Of a stretch of 64,000 bases of DNA, positions 17,028 through 27,442 are shown piece by piece; the first letter of the stretch is position 1, and every line of letters begins with the position of its first letter. The position numbers were made by a program, and so were the translations under genes. The DNA is from Streptomyces cinerochromogenes (GTDB lineage Bacteria > Actinomycetota > Actinomycetes > Streptomycetales > Streptomycetaceae). The notes under the pieces are model-generated. The model had not been told where the DNA came from, ran no database searches, and saw nothing but the letters and a program-made list of their open reading frames with translations. Location: NCBI RefSeq assembly GCF_014648635.1, contig NZ_BMRM01000014.1:1-64000 (forward strand), in the 5' to 3' direction.

Positions 17028-19262
17028 GTGGACGCCGACGCCGTGGACGGCGTGAACGGGACCGGCGCCGTGCAGGTGCCAGAGGACCACGAGGGAGAGG
17101 GCACCGCCGTGGACGGGGAGACCGGGCTCACCACCCGGCCGCCCCACGACCCCCCGCCGCCCCGCACGGCCCCGCATGTCCCGGACGTCCCCGACCCCGC
17201 CGACCCCCTGGAGCGCGTGGGCGGCCTGGGCGCCGTCGACTGGGCCGCGTTGCAGCACCACTACGGGTCCGCCGCGGATGTACCGGAGCTGTTGCGGCGG
17301 TGCGCGGGGCCGGACGCGGGCGACGCCGAGGACGCGTCGTCCGAGCTGCTCAACCTGCTCTTCCACCAGGGCGGCTGGATCTGCTCCGCCGCCCCGGCCG
17401 CGCTGCCGTTCCTGCTCCGCCTGGCCGCGAGGCCGGACGTGCCGGTGCGGCGCGGCCTGCTCGAACTGGTGGCCGTGCTGGCGCACGAGGCCGGGCGGAT
17501 CCCCGACCGGTCCCTGGACCCCGGATGGCCCCCGGCCTGGGCCGCGGCACTGCCCGCTGGGCTCGCTCTGCTCGACGATCCCGACCCGTCGGTCCGGTGC
17601 GCCGCCGCGGACGTGGTGGGAGCCGGCGCGAGCCCGGGGGAGTCGACGCTGCCCGCGCTGCTGCGGCGCTGGCGGGTGGAGGACGATCCGGTGACCCGCC
17701 TGGACCTGGTCCTCGCCCTCGGCCGGGCCGCCCTGCGCGAGCCGGCCGGAGCCCACGCCGGCGAGGTGCGCCGTCTCCTGCGCGACCTGCTCGACGCCCC
17801 CGAGGCCCAGCTCCGGCTGGCCGCGGTGCACGCGCTGGCCCCGGCCGACCCGGGGCTGCCCGGGCGTCGGCTGGACCTGCTGCTGGAAGCGGTACGGGAT
17901 CCCGGCGTCGCGCTGTGGCAGCGCACCAGCGCCGTGGAGGCCGGTGTCCAGGGTGTCCACCACTGGACCGCCGCACTGCTCACCGGACCGGCCCCCGGCT
18001 TCGTCCTCGGTCTGCTCGCCGACCACCCCGACGACGAGCAGCGGACCGGCGCGCTGGCCCAGGCGGGCGCGGTGCTGGCCCGGTGGCGTTCCCCGGCCGC
18101 CGCGCTGCTGCCGCGCGTCGCGGCCCGGCTGGACGACCCCGCCGCCGAGGTCCGGTACCGGGCGGCGGAACTGCTCGCCTGCCTCGGTCCGGCCGCCGCG
18201 GCGCACGCGGACGCCGTCGCCGCGCTGCTCGGGGACGCCGCCCGGGCGGCCCGCCACCAGGGTTCCGTCGGCGAGGCCGCCGTGTGGGCGCTGGCCCGGA
18301 CGAACGACCCGCGCTGTCTGCCCGCACTGACCGGGCTGCTGGCCGGCGGACAGCCCGGCACCCCGTCCGACGCACGCTCCGGCGAACAGCCCGGCCCCCC
18401 GTCCCGCGAACCGTCCGGATTCGCGACGGCCGGTGTGCACCTCCCCGCCGGCGACTGGCACCCCGCGATGCTCCCGGCGCTCGACGAGGTCCTGGTACGC
18501 CTTCCGGACCACGCCGGGGCGCTGCTGCCGGCGCTCTGCGCGCGGTTGGACCCGGCCACGGACCCCCTGCTGCTCCGGCGCCTCTGCCAGGTGCTCGCGG
18601 AGTGGGGGCCGCGGGCGGACGCGGCGGTCCCCCGGCTGCTCGCCCTCCTCGCCGACGACCGGACCTGGACGTCCGCCGCGACGGCCCTGGTTGGCATCGG
18701 TGCGGCGGCCGCCGGTGCCGGGGAGCCGCTGTCGGCCCGCTCGGCCGGCGCCGGCCCGGACGCGGACCTCGCGGCCTGGGCGTACTGGAAGGTCACCGGG
18801 GAGCCCGGCCCGCTCCTGGAGCGGCTCCCCCTCGCCGGAGACCTCCCCCCGCAGACCCTGCGCAGACTGGCCGGCCTCGGCCCGCACGCCGCTCCCTGGG
18901 CGGACCGGCTCCGGGCGCTGACCGCCGACCGCGAGCCCTGGGTCCGTGTCGAGGCAGCCCACGCGCTGTGGGCCGCGACCGGCGACACCGAGCACACGGT
19001 CCCGGCGCTCACCTCGGCCGTCCGGGGCCTTGCCGAGGGCAGGTACCTGCCGGTCATGCTGCCGGCCGTACGCCACCTGGCCCGGATCGGCCCCGCCGCC
19101 CGCGCCGCGGCCGGCCTCCTGCGCGCCGTACCGGCCCACGACGGCCGCTACCGCTCCGCCGGCGGCTGGCGGGGCTTCACCCAGGACGAGGAGTTCCGAG
19201 GGGCCGTCGACGCCCTGCTGAACGCCTGCGACAGTTCCGAGGAGCCGTCGACGCCCTGCTGA
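17028..19262 (+). CDS. HEAT/armadillo-like repeat protein of unknown function
   Basis: About 744 residues. After a Pro-rich N-terminus (~1-60), the whole protein is a series of ~35-50 residue helical repeats (for example PALLRRW...DDPVTRLDLVLALGRAAL and RVAARLDDPAAEVRYRAAEL), typical of HEAT solenoids that act as protein-binding scaffolds. A low-complexity Gly/Pro/Ser linker interrupts the solenoid at ~445-465. No catalytic motif, signal peptide or membrane segment is seen. The start is uncertain: GTG 17028 has GGGAGG ~10 nt upstream, and GTG 17019 is an alternative. A 41-bp tandem duplication at the 3' end has changed the last residues (see findings). The function cannot be assigned. Confidence 0.75.
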   Translation: MDADAVDGVNGTGAVQVPEDHEGEGTAVDGETGLTTRPPHDPPPPRTAPHVPDVPDPADPLERVGGLGAVDWAALQHHYGSAADVPELLRRCAGPDAGDAEDASSELLNLLFHQGGWICSAAPAALPFLLRLAARPDVPVRRGLLELVAVLAHEAGRIPDRSLDPGWPPAWAAALPAGLALLDDPDPSVRCAAADVVGAGASPGESTLPALLRRWRVEDDPVTRLDLVLALGRAALREPAGAHAGEVRRLLRDLLDAPEAQLRLAAVHALAPADPGLPGRRLDLLLEAVRDPGVALWQRTSAVEAGVQGVHHWTAALLTGPAPGFVLGLLADHPDDEQRTGALAQAGAVLARWRSPAAALLPRVAARLDDPAAEVRYRAAELLACLGPAAAAHADAVAALLGDAARAARHQGSVGEAAVWALARTNDPRCLPALTGLLAGGQPGTPSDARSGEQPGPPSREPSGFATAGVHLPAGDWHPAMLPALDEVLVRLPDHAGALLPALCARLDPATDPLLLRRLCQVLAEWGPRADAAVPRLLALLADDRTWTSAATALVGIGAAAAGAGEPLSARSAGAGPDADLAAWAYWKVTGEPGPLLERLPLAGDLPPQTLRRLAGLGPHAAPWADRLRALTADREPWVRVEAAHALWAATGDTEHTVPALTSAVRGLAEGRYLPVMLPAVRHLARIGPAARAAAGLLRAVPAHDGRYRSAGGWRGFTQDEEFRGAVDALLNACDSSEEPSTPC

Positions 19263-19275
19263 CCGCCTGCGACGG
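19194..19275 (+). repeat. 41-bp tandem duplication at the 3' end of the HEAT protein gene
   Basis: Units 19194-19234 and 19235-19275 begin TTCCGAGG and differ at only three positions. Because 41 is not a multiple of three, the second copy is read in a new frame, so the protein ends ...DSSEEPSTPC. The +1 frame across copy two would encode ...FRGAVDALLTACDGPA followed by a stop at 19285, the likely ancestral terminus. Confidence 0.85.
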
Positions 19276-19344
19276 CCCGGCCTGACCGCCGCAGGCCCCG
19301 CCCCCGCCTTCCGCCACCCGCTCACACCGCCACCCCTGCGGCCC

Positions 19345-21240
19345 TCACACCCCCGGCACCCCCGCCCCCTCCGTCTCGTCCCGGCCCGCGAACTGGGTGC
19401 GGTACAGCTCCGCGTACCGGCCCTCCGTCGCCAGCAGTTCCTCGTGGGTGCCGCGTTCCACGATGCGGCCGGCCTCCACGACGAGGATCTGGTCGGCGGC
19501 GCGGACCGTGGACAGGCGGTGGGCGATGACCACGGCGGTGCGGCCCTCCAGGGCCTCGGTGAGCGCCTCCTGGACGGCCGCCTCGGAGGTGTTGTCGAGG
19601 TGGGCGGTGGCCTCGTCCAGGATGACCACGCGCTGGCGGGCCAGCAGCAGCCGGGCGATGGTCATGCGCTGGCGTTCGCCGCCGGAGAGCCGGTAGCCGC
19701 GCTCGCCGACGACCGTGTCCAGGCCGTCGGGCAGGGACCGTACGACGTCGGCGAGGCGGGCGCGGCCGAGGGCGTCCCACAGCTCGTCGTCACCCGCGTC
19801 GGGCCGGGCCAGCAGCAGGTTGGCGCGGACGGTGTCGTGGAAGAGGTGGCCGTCCTGGGTGACCATGCCGAGGGTCGCCCGCAGGGACGCGGCGGTCAGG
19901 TCCCGGACGTCGACCCCGCCGATGCGGACCGCGCCGGCGTCGACGTCGTACAGGCGCGGCAGCAGCTGGGCGATGGTGGACTTGCCGGCGCCGGAGGAGC
20001 CGACGAGGGCGACGGTCCGGCCGGGTTCGGCGCGGAAGGAGATGCCGTGCAGCACCTCGGAGCCGCCGCGGGTGTCGAGCGCGGCGACCTCCTCCAGGGA
20101 GGCGAGGGAGACCTGGTCGGCGGAGGGGTAGGAGAAGCGGACGTCGTCGAACTCGACGGCGACCGGGCCCTCGGGCACCTCGCGGGCGTCGGGCTTCTCC
20201 ACGATGAGCGGCTGGAGGTCGAGCACCTCGAAGACCCGCTCGAAGCTGACGATCGCGCTCATCACCTCGACCCGGGCCCCGGCGAGCGCGGTCAGCGGGG
20301 CGTACAGCCGGGTCAGCAGCAGGGCGAGGGAGACCACCGCGCCGGGCTCCAGGGTGCCGTGCAGCGCGAACCAGCCGCCGAGGCCGTAGACGAGGGCCAG
20401 GGCGAGGGCGGAGACGAGGGTGAGGGAGGTGATGAAGACGGACTGGGCCGTGGCCGTGCGGACTCCGATGTCCCGGACCTGGGCGGCCCGCGCCCCGAAC
20501 TCGGCGGACTCCTCCTCCGGGCGGCCGAACAGCTTGACCAGGGTGGCGCCGGGGGCGGAGAACCGCTCGGTCATCCGGGTGCCCATGGCCGCGTTCAGCG
20601 CGGCCGCCTCCCGCTGCATGCGGGCCATCCGGCTGCCCATGCGGCGGGCGGGCAGCACGAACACCGGCAGGAGGACGAGTGCGAGCAGGGTGATCTGCCA
20701 GGAGAGGGTGAGCATCACCGCGAGGGTGAGCAGCAGGGTGACCAGGTTGCTGACGACGCCGGAGAGGGTGTTGGCGAACGCCCGCTGGGCGCCGATCACG
20801 TCGTTGTTGAGACGGCTGACCAGCGCTCCCGTACGGGTACGTGTGAAGAACGCTACGGGCATGCGCTGCACATGATCGAACACGGCCGTGCGGAGGTCGA
20901 GGATGAGTCCCTCCCCGAGCGTCGCCGACAGCCGGCGGCCGAGGATGCCGAGCCCCGCCTCCGCGAGCGCCACGAGCGCGATGAGCAGGGAGAGCCGGAC
21001 CACCGTGCCGGAGTCGTGCCCCGCCACGATCGCGTCGACGACGCGGCCGGCGAGTACGGGGGTCGCCACGGCGAGCAGGGCGGTCACCACCCCGAGCAGC
21101 ACGAACCGGACGATGCCGGCGCGGTGCGGGCGGGCGAACGCGGCGATGCGGCGCAGCGTGGCGCGGGCGAACGGGCGACGCTCGGACTGCGCGTTCATCA
21201 CGCTGTGCAGCTGCGTCCAGGCGGTGGTCTCCATGCTCAT
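19345..21240 (-). CDS. ABC exporter, fused membrane and ATPase domains
   Basis: 631 residues: six-helix exporter membrane domain (~45-340), then an ATPase domain with Walker A GSSGAGKST, signature LSGGERQR, Walker B VVILDEA and the switch histidine in IAHRLSTV. It is a half-transporter that would work as a homodimer to export drugs or lipids. The promoter carries a SoxR-type box and its predicted start site falls at the ATG, so the message is probably leaderless. In S. coelicolor an ABC transporter is among the small set of SoxR targets induced by redox-active antibiotics; this protein is a good candidate for the same role. The upstream neighbour on the plus strand is divergent. Confidence 0.94.
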   Translation of the reverse strand: MSMETTAWTQLHSVMNAQSERRPFARATLRRIAAFARPHRAGIVRFVLLGVVTALLAVATPVLAGRVVDAIVAGHDSGTVVRLSLLIALVALAEAGLGILGRRLSATLGEGLILDLRTAVFDHVQRMPVAFFTRTRTGALVSRLNNDVIGAQRAFANTLSGVVSNLVTLLLTLAVMLTLSWQITLLALVLLPVFVLPARRMGSRMARMQREAAALNAAMGTRMTERFSAPGATLVKLFGRPEEESAEFGARAAQVRDIGVRTATAQSVFITSLTLVSALALALVYGLGGWFALHGTLEPGAVVSLALLLTRLYAPLTALAGARVEVMSAIVSFERVFEVLDLQPLIVEKPDAREVPEGPVAVEFDDVRFSYPSADQVSLASLEEVAALDTRGGSEVLHGISFRAEPGRTVALVGSSGAGKSTIAQLLPRLYDVDAGAVRIGGVDVRDLTAASLRATLGMVTQDGHLFHDTVRANLLLARPDAGDDELWDALGRARLADVVRSLPDGLDTVVGERGYRLSGGERQRMTIARLLLARQRVVILDEATAHLDNTSEAAVQEALTEALEGRTAVVIAHRLSTVRAADQILVVEAGRIVERGTHEELLATEGRYAELYRTQFAGRDETEGAGVPGV

Positions 21241-21247
21241 GGAAGAG

Positions 21248-21278
21248 ACCGTAGAACCTCAAGGTTCGTTGAGGTCAA
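21248..21278 (-). promoter_or_regulatory. SoxR-type promoter/operator
   Basis: Read on the minus strand: -35 TTGACC (21278-21273), then a 19-bp spacer, then -10 TACGGT (21253-21248). Inside lies CCTCAACGAACCTTGAGG (21257-21274), a perfect CCTCAA/TTGAGG inverted repeat with a 6-bp centre, the SoxR box layout. The over-long 19-bp spacer is the hallmark of MerR-family activated promoters. The expected start site is ~7 bp downstream, at or next to the ATG of the ABC exporter. Confidence 0.85.
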
Positions 21279-21330
21279 TGTCCGCGACGGTTCACCCGTC
21301 GTTGGGACGCCCCGGAGACCCTGTGCGGAT

Positions 21331-22296
21331 GTGACTGCCGTCCCCCTCCCCCGCCGGCGCCCGCCCCGCCGCCTCCCCGTCCGCCAGGTGCTGTGCCTGC
21401 TGCCGCTCGTGCTCGTCGCCGTGGCCGCCGTACGGCACCGCTCGGTGCTCGCCGAGGGCTTCGGGCACCTGCGGACCGCCTCCTGGCCGTGGCTGCTGGC
21501 GGCGGCCGGGGCCACCTGTCTGACCTGGGTCGCCGCCGCCGTCACCCGGCAGGGCGCGGTGCTGGAGCCGCTGCCGAAGGGGCGGCTGCTGGCCACCCAG
21601 TTCGCGGCGGCCGCGGCCAACCACCTGCTGCCGACCGGGCTGGGCGCGGGCGCCGTGAACCTGCGCTTCATGACCGTGTGCGGGGTGCCACCGGCCCGTT
21701 CCTCGGCCGCGCTCGCCCTGTACCTGCTGGCCGAGTGCGTGGGCCGGCTCGGGCTGCTGACCGCGCTGCTGCTGGCGTTCCCGGACGCGCTGCGGCCCGG
21801 CACCCTGCTGCCGGAGCGCTCGGCGCTCCCGCTGCTGCTGGGCGCCGCCGTCCTGCTGGTCGTCGCGGGGGACGCGCTCGCGCTCGTACGCCGGTTCCGC
21901 ACGCGCGTGCTCGGGTTCGTGCGGTCAGCCGTCGGCGAGGCACGGTCGGTGCACACCCGGCCGGCCCGCGCGCTGGCGCTGTGGGGCGGCTCGCTGGCCT
22001 TCCCCGCGCTGCAGGCGGCCGGGCTGGCCGCGGTCGGGCAGGCGCTGCGGCTTCCGGTGCCGCCCGCGCACATCGTGCTGGCGTATCTCGCCGCGACGGT
22101 CGCGGTGGCCCTGGTGCCGACGCCGGGCGGGCTGGGTTCGGTGGAGGCGGCGCTGGTCGTGGCGCTGGTCGCGGTGGGCGGCCCGGCGGCGGTGGCCACG
22201 GCGGTGGTGCTGGCCTACCGGATCATCACCGTGTGGCTGCCGCTGGTGCCGGGGGCGCTGACGCTGGGGGCGCTGGTGCGGCTGAAGGTCATCTGA
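21331..22296 (+). CDS. Integral membrane protein, lysylphosphatidylglycerol synthase/flippase-like (UPF0104)
   Basis: About 321 residues with roughly eight hydrophobic helices. Conserved family-like segments include AAAANHLLPTGLGAGAVNLR in the first half and ALVPTPGGLGSVEAALV in the second, which match the transmembrane part of MprF/AglD-type proteins. Those proteins flip or handle lipid-linked substrates, but no synthase domain is attached here. GTG 21331 is the likely start, with a weak GGAG site ~12 nt upstream. It is divergent from the SoxR-type promoter and is followed by a crotonase after 45 bp. Confidence 0.8.
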   Translation: MTAVPLPRRRPPRRLPVRQVLCLLPLVLVAVAAVRHRSVLAEGFGHLRTASWPWLLAAAGATCLTWVAAAVTRQGAVLEPLPKGRLLATQFAAAAANHLLPTGLGAGAVNLRFMTVCGVPPARSSAALALYLLAECVGRLGLLTALLLAFPDALRPGTLLPERSALPLLLGAAVLLVVAGDALALVRRFRTRVLGFVRSAVGEARSVHTRPARALALWGGSLAFPALQAAGLAAVGQALRLPVPPAHIVLAYLAATVAVALVPTPGGLGSVEAALVVALVAVGGPAAVATAVVLAYRIITVWLPLVPGALTLGALVRLKVI

Positions 22297-22341
22297 GGCA
22301 CAGTGGCCCTTCGAGCCGCCCCCGGAGAAGGAGCACCCACC

Positions 22342-23106
22342 GTGCCGGTCCGCACAGAACGCAAGGGGTACGTCACCACGGTCGTCCTGTCCCGGCCGGA
22401 GGCCCGGAACGCGGTGGACGGTCCGACCGCCGCCGAACTCGCCGCCGCTTTCCGGGCGTTCGAGGCGGACGACGGCGCCCGGGTGGCGGTGCTGTGGGGC
22501 GAGGGCGGCACGTTCTGCGCGGGCGCGGACCTGAAGGCGATCGGCACGGAGCGCGGCAACCGGGTGGCGGAGGACGGCGACGGGCCGATGGGGCCGACGC
22601 GGATGCGGCTGTCCAAGCCGGTGATCGCGGCGGTGTCCGGGCACGCGGTCGCGGGCGGTCTCGAACTCGCCCTGTGGTGCGATCTGCGGGTCGCCGAGGA
22701 GGACGCGGTGTTCGGGGTGTTCTGCCGCCGCTGGGGCGTGCCCCTGATCGACGGCGGCACGGTACGGCTGCCCCGGCTGATCGGTACCGGCCGGGCCCTG
22801 GACATGATCCTCACCGGGCGTCCGGTCCCGGCCCGCGAGGCGTACGCGACGGGTCTGGTGAACCGGCTGGTCCCGGCCGGGCAGGCCCGCGTCGAGGCCG
22901 AGGCGCTGGCGGCGCGGATCGCCGGCTTCCCGCAGGCCTGCCTGCGCAGTGACCGGGCGTCGGTCCTGGACCAGGAGGGGCAGGACGAGGAGACGGCGCT
23001 GCGCGGCGAACTCCGGTGGGGCATGGGCGTGCTGGCCGGGAGCGCGGAGGGCGCCGCCCGGTTCGCGTCGGGTGCCGGACGGCACGGGTCGTTCACGGAC
23101 TCGTGA
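22342..23106 (+). CDS. Enoyl-CoA hydratase/isomerase family (crotonase) protein
   Basis: 254 residues from GTG 22342, which has AAGGAG 9 nt upstream. The CoA-binding and oxyanion-hole motifs are visible as GTFCAGADLKAIG and SGHAVAGGLELALWCDLRVA. The first catalytic Glu of classical hydratases (usually in an xEFG motif) appears absent; the protein has VFGVFCRRWGVPLIDGGTV, typical of the crotonase-like family of broad function. It acts on an acyl-CoA in the cytoplasm; the substrate is not evident. It is probably cotranscribed with the upstream membrane protein and converges on the FAD oxidoreductase gene. Confidence 0.88.
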   Translation: MPVRTERKGYVTTVVLSRPEARNAVDGPTAAELAAAFRAFEADDGARVAVLWGEGGTFCAGADLKAIGTERGNRVAEDGDGPMGPTRMRLSKPVIAAVSGHAVAGGLELALWCDLRVAEEDAVFGVFCRRWGVPLIDGGTVRLPRLIGTGRALDMILTGRPVPAREAYATGLVNRLVPAGQARVEAEALAARIAGFPQACLRSDRASVLDQEGQDEETALRGELRWGMGVLAGSAEGAARFASGAGRHGSFTDS

Positions 23107-23107
23107 A

Positions 23108-23128
23108 CCGCCGCTCCCACAGCGGTGG
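23108..23128. terminator. Small hairpin between convergent genes
   Basis: CCGCCGCT, a 5-nt loop, then AGCGGTGG (one imperfect pair) lies in the 30-bp gap between the convergent crotonase and oxidoreductase genes. There is no T tract, as is common in Streptomyces. Confidence 0.4.
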
Positions 23129-23136
23129 CACCCGGC

Positions 23137-24363
23137 TCAGCCGGCACTCACCCGCACCTCCCCGCCCCGGGGGTCGACGCGCTCGTGCCAGCGGGCGCCG
23201 AGGGTCAGGGTGCGGTCGGGCAGGGCGGTGGGGCGGCGCTCCCGGTGGAGGAGGCGGCCGTCCTGGTGGACGTACAGGACCGGGCGGGTCAGCGGGATCC
23301 GGGTGCGCAGGACGTGACGGGCCTGCGGGGCGGCCGGGGTGACGCGGTTCGGGGCGATCCAGCGCAGCGGCGCCTCGACGGCCACGGGGACGCCCGGGTC
23401 GGGCCAGGGCGTCCCGGCCAGGAAGTCCAGCACCGCGCCGGCCGCCCGGGCGCCCTCGCGGGCCGCGGTGCCGGCGGGCTCGACGGCGTGCAGGAGGTTG
23501 CCGGCGGCGAAGACACCGGGGCGGGAGGTGTGCAGGGCGGCGCCGACGGCGGGGCCTCGGGTGCCCGGATCGAGGGTGAGGCCGCCGCGCCGGGCCAGTT
23601 CGTGGTCGGGTACGAAGTCGCCGGTGAACACCACGGTGTCGCAGGGCAGTACGGTCGTACGGCCGTCCCGGTGGCGGACGCGGACGCCGGACAGCCGTCC
23701 GTGGCCGAGGAGTTCGGTGACGGTGGTGCCGGTCAGCAGGGGGAGGCGGTGGCCCAGCCGGGCCGTCCGGGCGCGGGCGCGGCCGGTCTGGGCGCGCGGG
23801 TGTTCGGTGACGAGGGCGACGACTTCCGCGCCGGCCGCGCGGACGGTGCCGGCCGCCGCGTAGGACACGTCCGAGGCGCCGACGACGACGGCGCGGGTGC
23901 CGATGTGCTGCCCGAACAGGTGGACGGCCTGCTGGAGTTCGCCGGTGGTGTAGACGCCGGCGGGGCGGGTGCCGGGCACCAGGCGGGCGGCGCGGGGGCG
24001 TTCGCGGGCGCCGGTGGCGAGGACGACCGCCCGCGCCTCGACCGTCTCCGGGCCGCCGGGTCCGACGGTGGTGAGCACGGGCCCCGCCGCCGCCCAGTCC
24101 AGCGCCGTCACCCCGGTCCGGAGGGTGGCGCCGGCGCGCTCGGCGGCCCGGGTGAGCAGGCGGGCGTATCCGGGGCCGGTCAGCGGGTGCGTCCAGGTGC
24201 CGAAGCCGCCGTGCGCGCAGTGCCGGGCGACTCCGCCGGGCCGTGTCTCCCGCTCCAGCACCTCCACGCGTCCGGCGCCCGCGGCGGCCAGCCGTGCCGC
24301 GGCGGCGAGCCCGGCGGGACCGGCGCCGACGACGAGGACGTCCACGGGGCGCGGGGCCGTCAT
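23137..24363 (-). CDS. FAD/NAD(P)-dependent oxidoreductase subunit
   Basis: 408 residues. The N-terminal FAD dinucleotide motif is VLVVGAGPAGLAAAARLAAAGAG, a central ATGARERPR motif follows, and the second nucleotide-binding site is VVVGASDVSYAAAG. The C-terminal ~100 residues are a beta-rich extension. It belongs to the group of pyridine-nucleotide disulfide-type flavoproteins that serve as a subunit of glycerol-3-phosphate, opine or hydroxyproline-type dehydrogenases. Its ATG overlaps the stop of the upstream FAD dehydrogenase gene, and that gene overlaps a FGGY kinase, so the three form one operon: kinase, dehydrogenase, electron-transfer flavoprotein. No redox-active CxxC is seen in the N-terminal domain. 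Confidence 0.88.
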   Translation of the reverse strand: MTAPRPVDVLVVGAGPAGLAAAARLAAAGAGRVEVLERETRPGGVARHCAHGGFGTWTHPLTGPGYARLLTRAAERAGATLRTGVTALDWAAAGPVLTTVGPGGPETVEARAVVLATGARERPRAARLVPGTRPAGVYTTGELQQAVHLFGQHIGTRAVVVGASDVSYAAAGTVRAAGAEVVALVTEHPRAQTGRARARTARLGHRLPLLTGTTVTELLGHGRLSGVRVRHRDGRTTVLPCDTVVFTGDFVPDHELARRGGLTLDPGTRGPAVGAALHTSRPGVFAAGNLLHAVEPAGTAAREGARAAGAVLDFLAGTPWPDPGVPVAVEAPLRWIAPNRVTPAAPQARHVLRTRIPLTRPVLYVHQDGRLLHRERRPTALPDRTLTLGARWHERVDPRGGEVRVSAG

Positions 24364-25759
24364 GGCCTCGCCCCCCGCTCGAACAGCTCCCGTACCGCGG
24401 CCCCGCAGAAGAAGCCCTGGCAGCGGCCGGCCCGGGCGCGGGTGCGGCGGCGCAGACCGTCGAGGCTGCGCGGCGGGACGGTACTGGCGAGGGCGTCGCG
24501 GATCTCGCCGCGGGAGACGCGCTCGCAGTGGCAGACGAGGGTGCCGTACTCGGGGTCGGCGGCGATGAGGTCGGCCCGCTGGTAGGGACGCGGGAAGGCC
24601 TCGCCGAGGTTGGGCATGGTCACCGGCTCGGGCTCCCGTACCGGGCCGAGGTCGAGACCGCCGTCGGCCAGCAGGCCGGTGACGTGGGCGGCGATGGCCA
24701 GGGACGCGGTCAGGCCGGTGGAGCGGATGCCGCCGACGGTGACGTACGCCTGTCCGGGGTGGGCGGTGATGCGGTAGTCCTCCTGCCCGGTGGCCGCGCG
24801 CAGCCCGGCGTAGACCGCGGTGACCTCCTCCTCCAGCAGGGCGGGCAGGATGCGCCGGCCCTGCTCGCGGAGCGCGGCCGTCCCGTCGGCGGTGGAGCCG
24901 GTGGCCCGCTTGTCGTCGAGGTCCTCGGCGGTGGGGCCGAGCAGGACGTTGCCGTAGACGGTGGGGGCGACCAGGACGCCCTTGCCGAGGGCGGTCGGCA
25001 CGGGGAGGAGGATGTGCCGGACGAGGGGGCGGGCGAGCTTGTCGTGGACCAGGAGCTGGCCGCGGCGCGGGGTGACGGTGAAGTCCTCGTGGCCGAGCGC
25101 GCGGTCGAGGGTGTCGGCGTGCAGCCCGGCCGCGTTGACCAGGTGGCGGGCGCGCAGGGTGCCCCGGCTGGTGGTCAGCAGGTGCCCGTCCGCCGCGCGG
25201 ACGTGCTGTACGGCCGTGTTCAGGTGCAGGTCGGCTCCGGCGCGGACCGCCTGGGTGGCGTAGGCGAGGGTGGTGGTCCAGGGGCAGATGATGCTCTCGC
25301 CGGGGACGTGCAGGGCGCCGAGTGCGCCGGGGCCGAGGTGCGGTTCGCGGGCGTACAGCTCCCCGGGGCCCAGCAGGACGGTGTCGGGGTACGCGTTGCG
25401 CTGGGCCTTCTCGGCCAGCCGGGGCAGCGCGGCGAGCTGCTCCTCGTCCCAGGCGACCAGCAGTGCGCCGACCCGTTCGACGGGGATGCCGGTCTCGGCC
25501 GCGTAGGCGCCGAGCCGCGCGTACCCCTCGCGGACCAGACGGGCCTCCAGGGTGCCGGGGGTCGCGTCGAAACCGGTGTGCAGGATGGCGGTGTTGGCCT
25601 TGGAGGTGCCCTGGCCGACGTCGTCCTGGGCCTCGACCAGGGCGATGCGCAGGCGGGGGTGGCGGGCGAGTTCGCGGGCGATGGCGCAGCCGACGACGCC
25701 GGCGCCGACGATCGCCACGTCGTACGGCGTCTGGGGCAGCGGGCCGGCCGCGGTGACCG

Positions 25760-25763
<4 letters not shown>
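24360..25763 (-). CDS. GlpA-like FAD-dependent dehydrogenase with C-terminal [2Fe-2S] domain
   Basis: 467 residues from GTG 25763, which overlaps the kinase stop (GTGA). The N-terminal FAD site is VAIVGAGVVGCAIARELA, followed by GTSKANTAILHTGFD, as in glycerol-3-phosphate and 2-hydroxyglutarate oxidases. The C-terminal BFD-like domain has four cysteines (VCHCERVSRGEI and GRCQGFFCG) that should bind [2Fe-2S]. This layout matches anaerobic-type GlpA. With the kinase upstream, it probably oxidises a phosphorylated polyol such as glycerol 3-phosphate. The partner flavoprotein is encoded directly downstream. Confidence 0.9.
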
Positions 25764-27190
<1,427 letters not shown>

Positions 27191-27442
27191 CACACGCCCT
27201 CCGCTCCCGTCCCGAAGATCACCGCGTCAGCCTGCCGCCGCCCCGGCCCGGAGTCAAGGTCTTCCCCGGATTGGCCAACTCGGCGTGTTGATAGTTGACT
27301 TGGCAACAATGGCTCGTCGCAACGCGCACCTCTATAGTGACCGCCGACCACACGAGGTATCTCCGTCACCGCCCAGGGGAGGGCTGTTGCAACGTCACCC
27401 CGCCACCACGCCCGTGCGCCCGTGGCCGGGGGTTCGCGGCTG

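Noticed and set aside
18345..18420. Possible insertion in the HEAT protein gene
   Set aside because: In frame and low complexity (Pro/Ser/Gly); reads as a natural linker rather than a mobile element.
27265..27315. TTGGCCAAC / GTTG...CAAC half-sites upstream of the kinase operon as a defined operator
   Set aside because: Half-sites are irregularly spaced and I could not fit one consistent palindrome.
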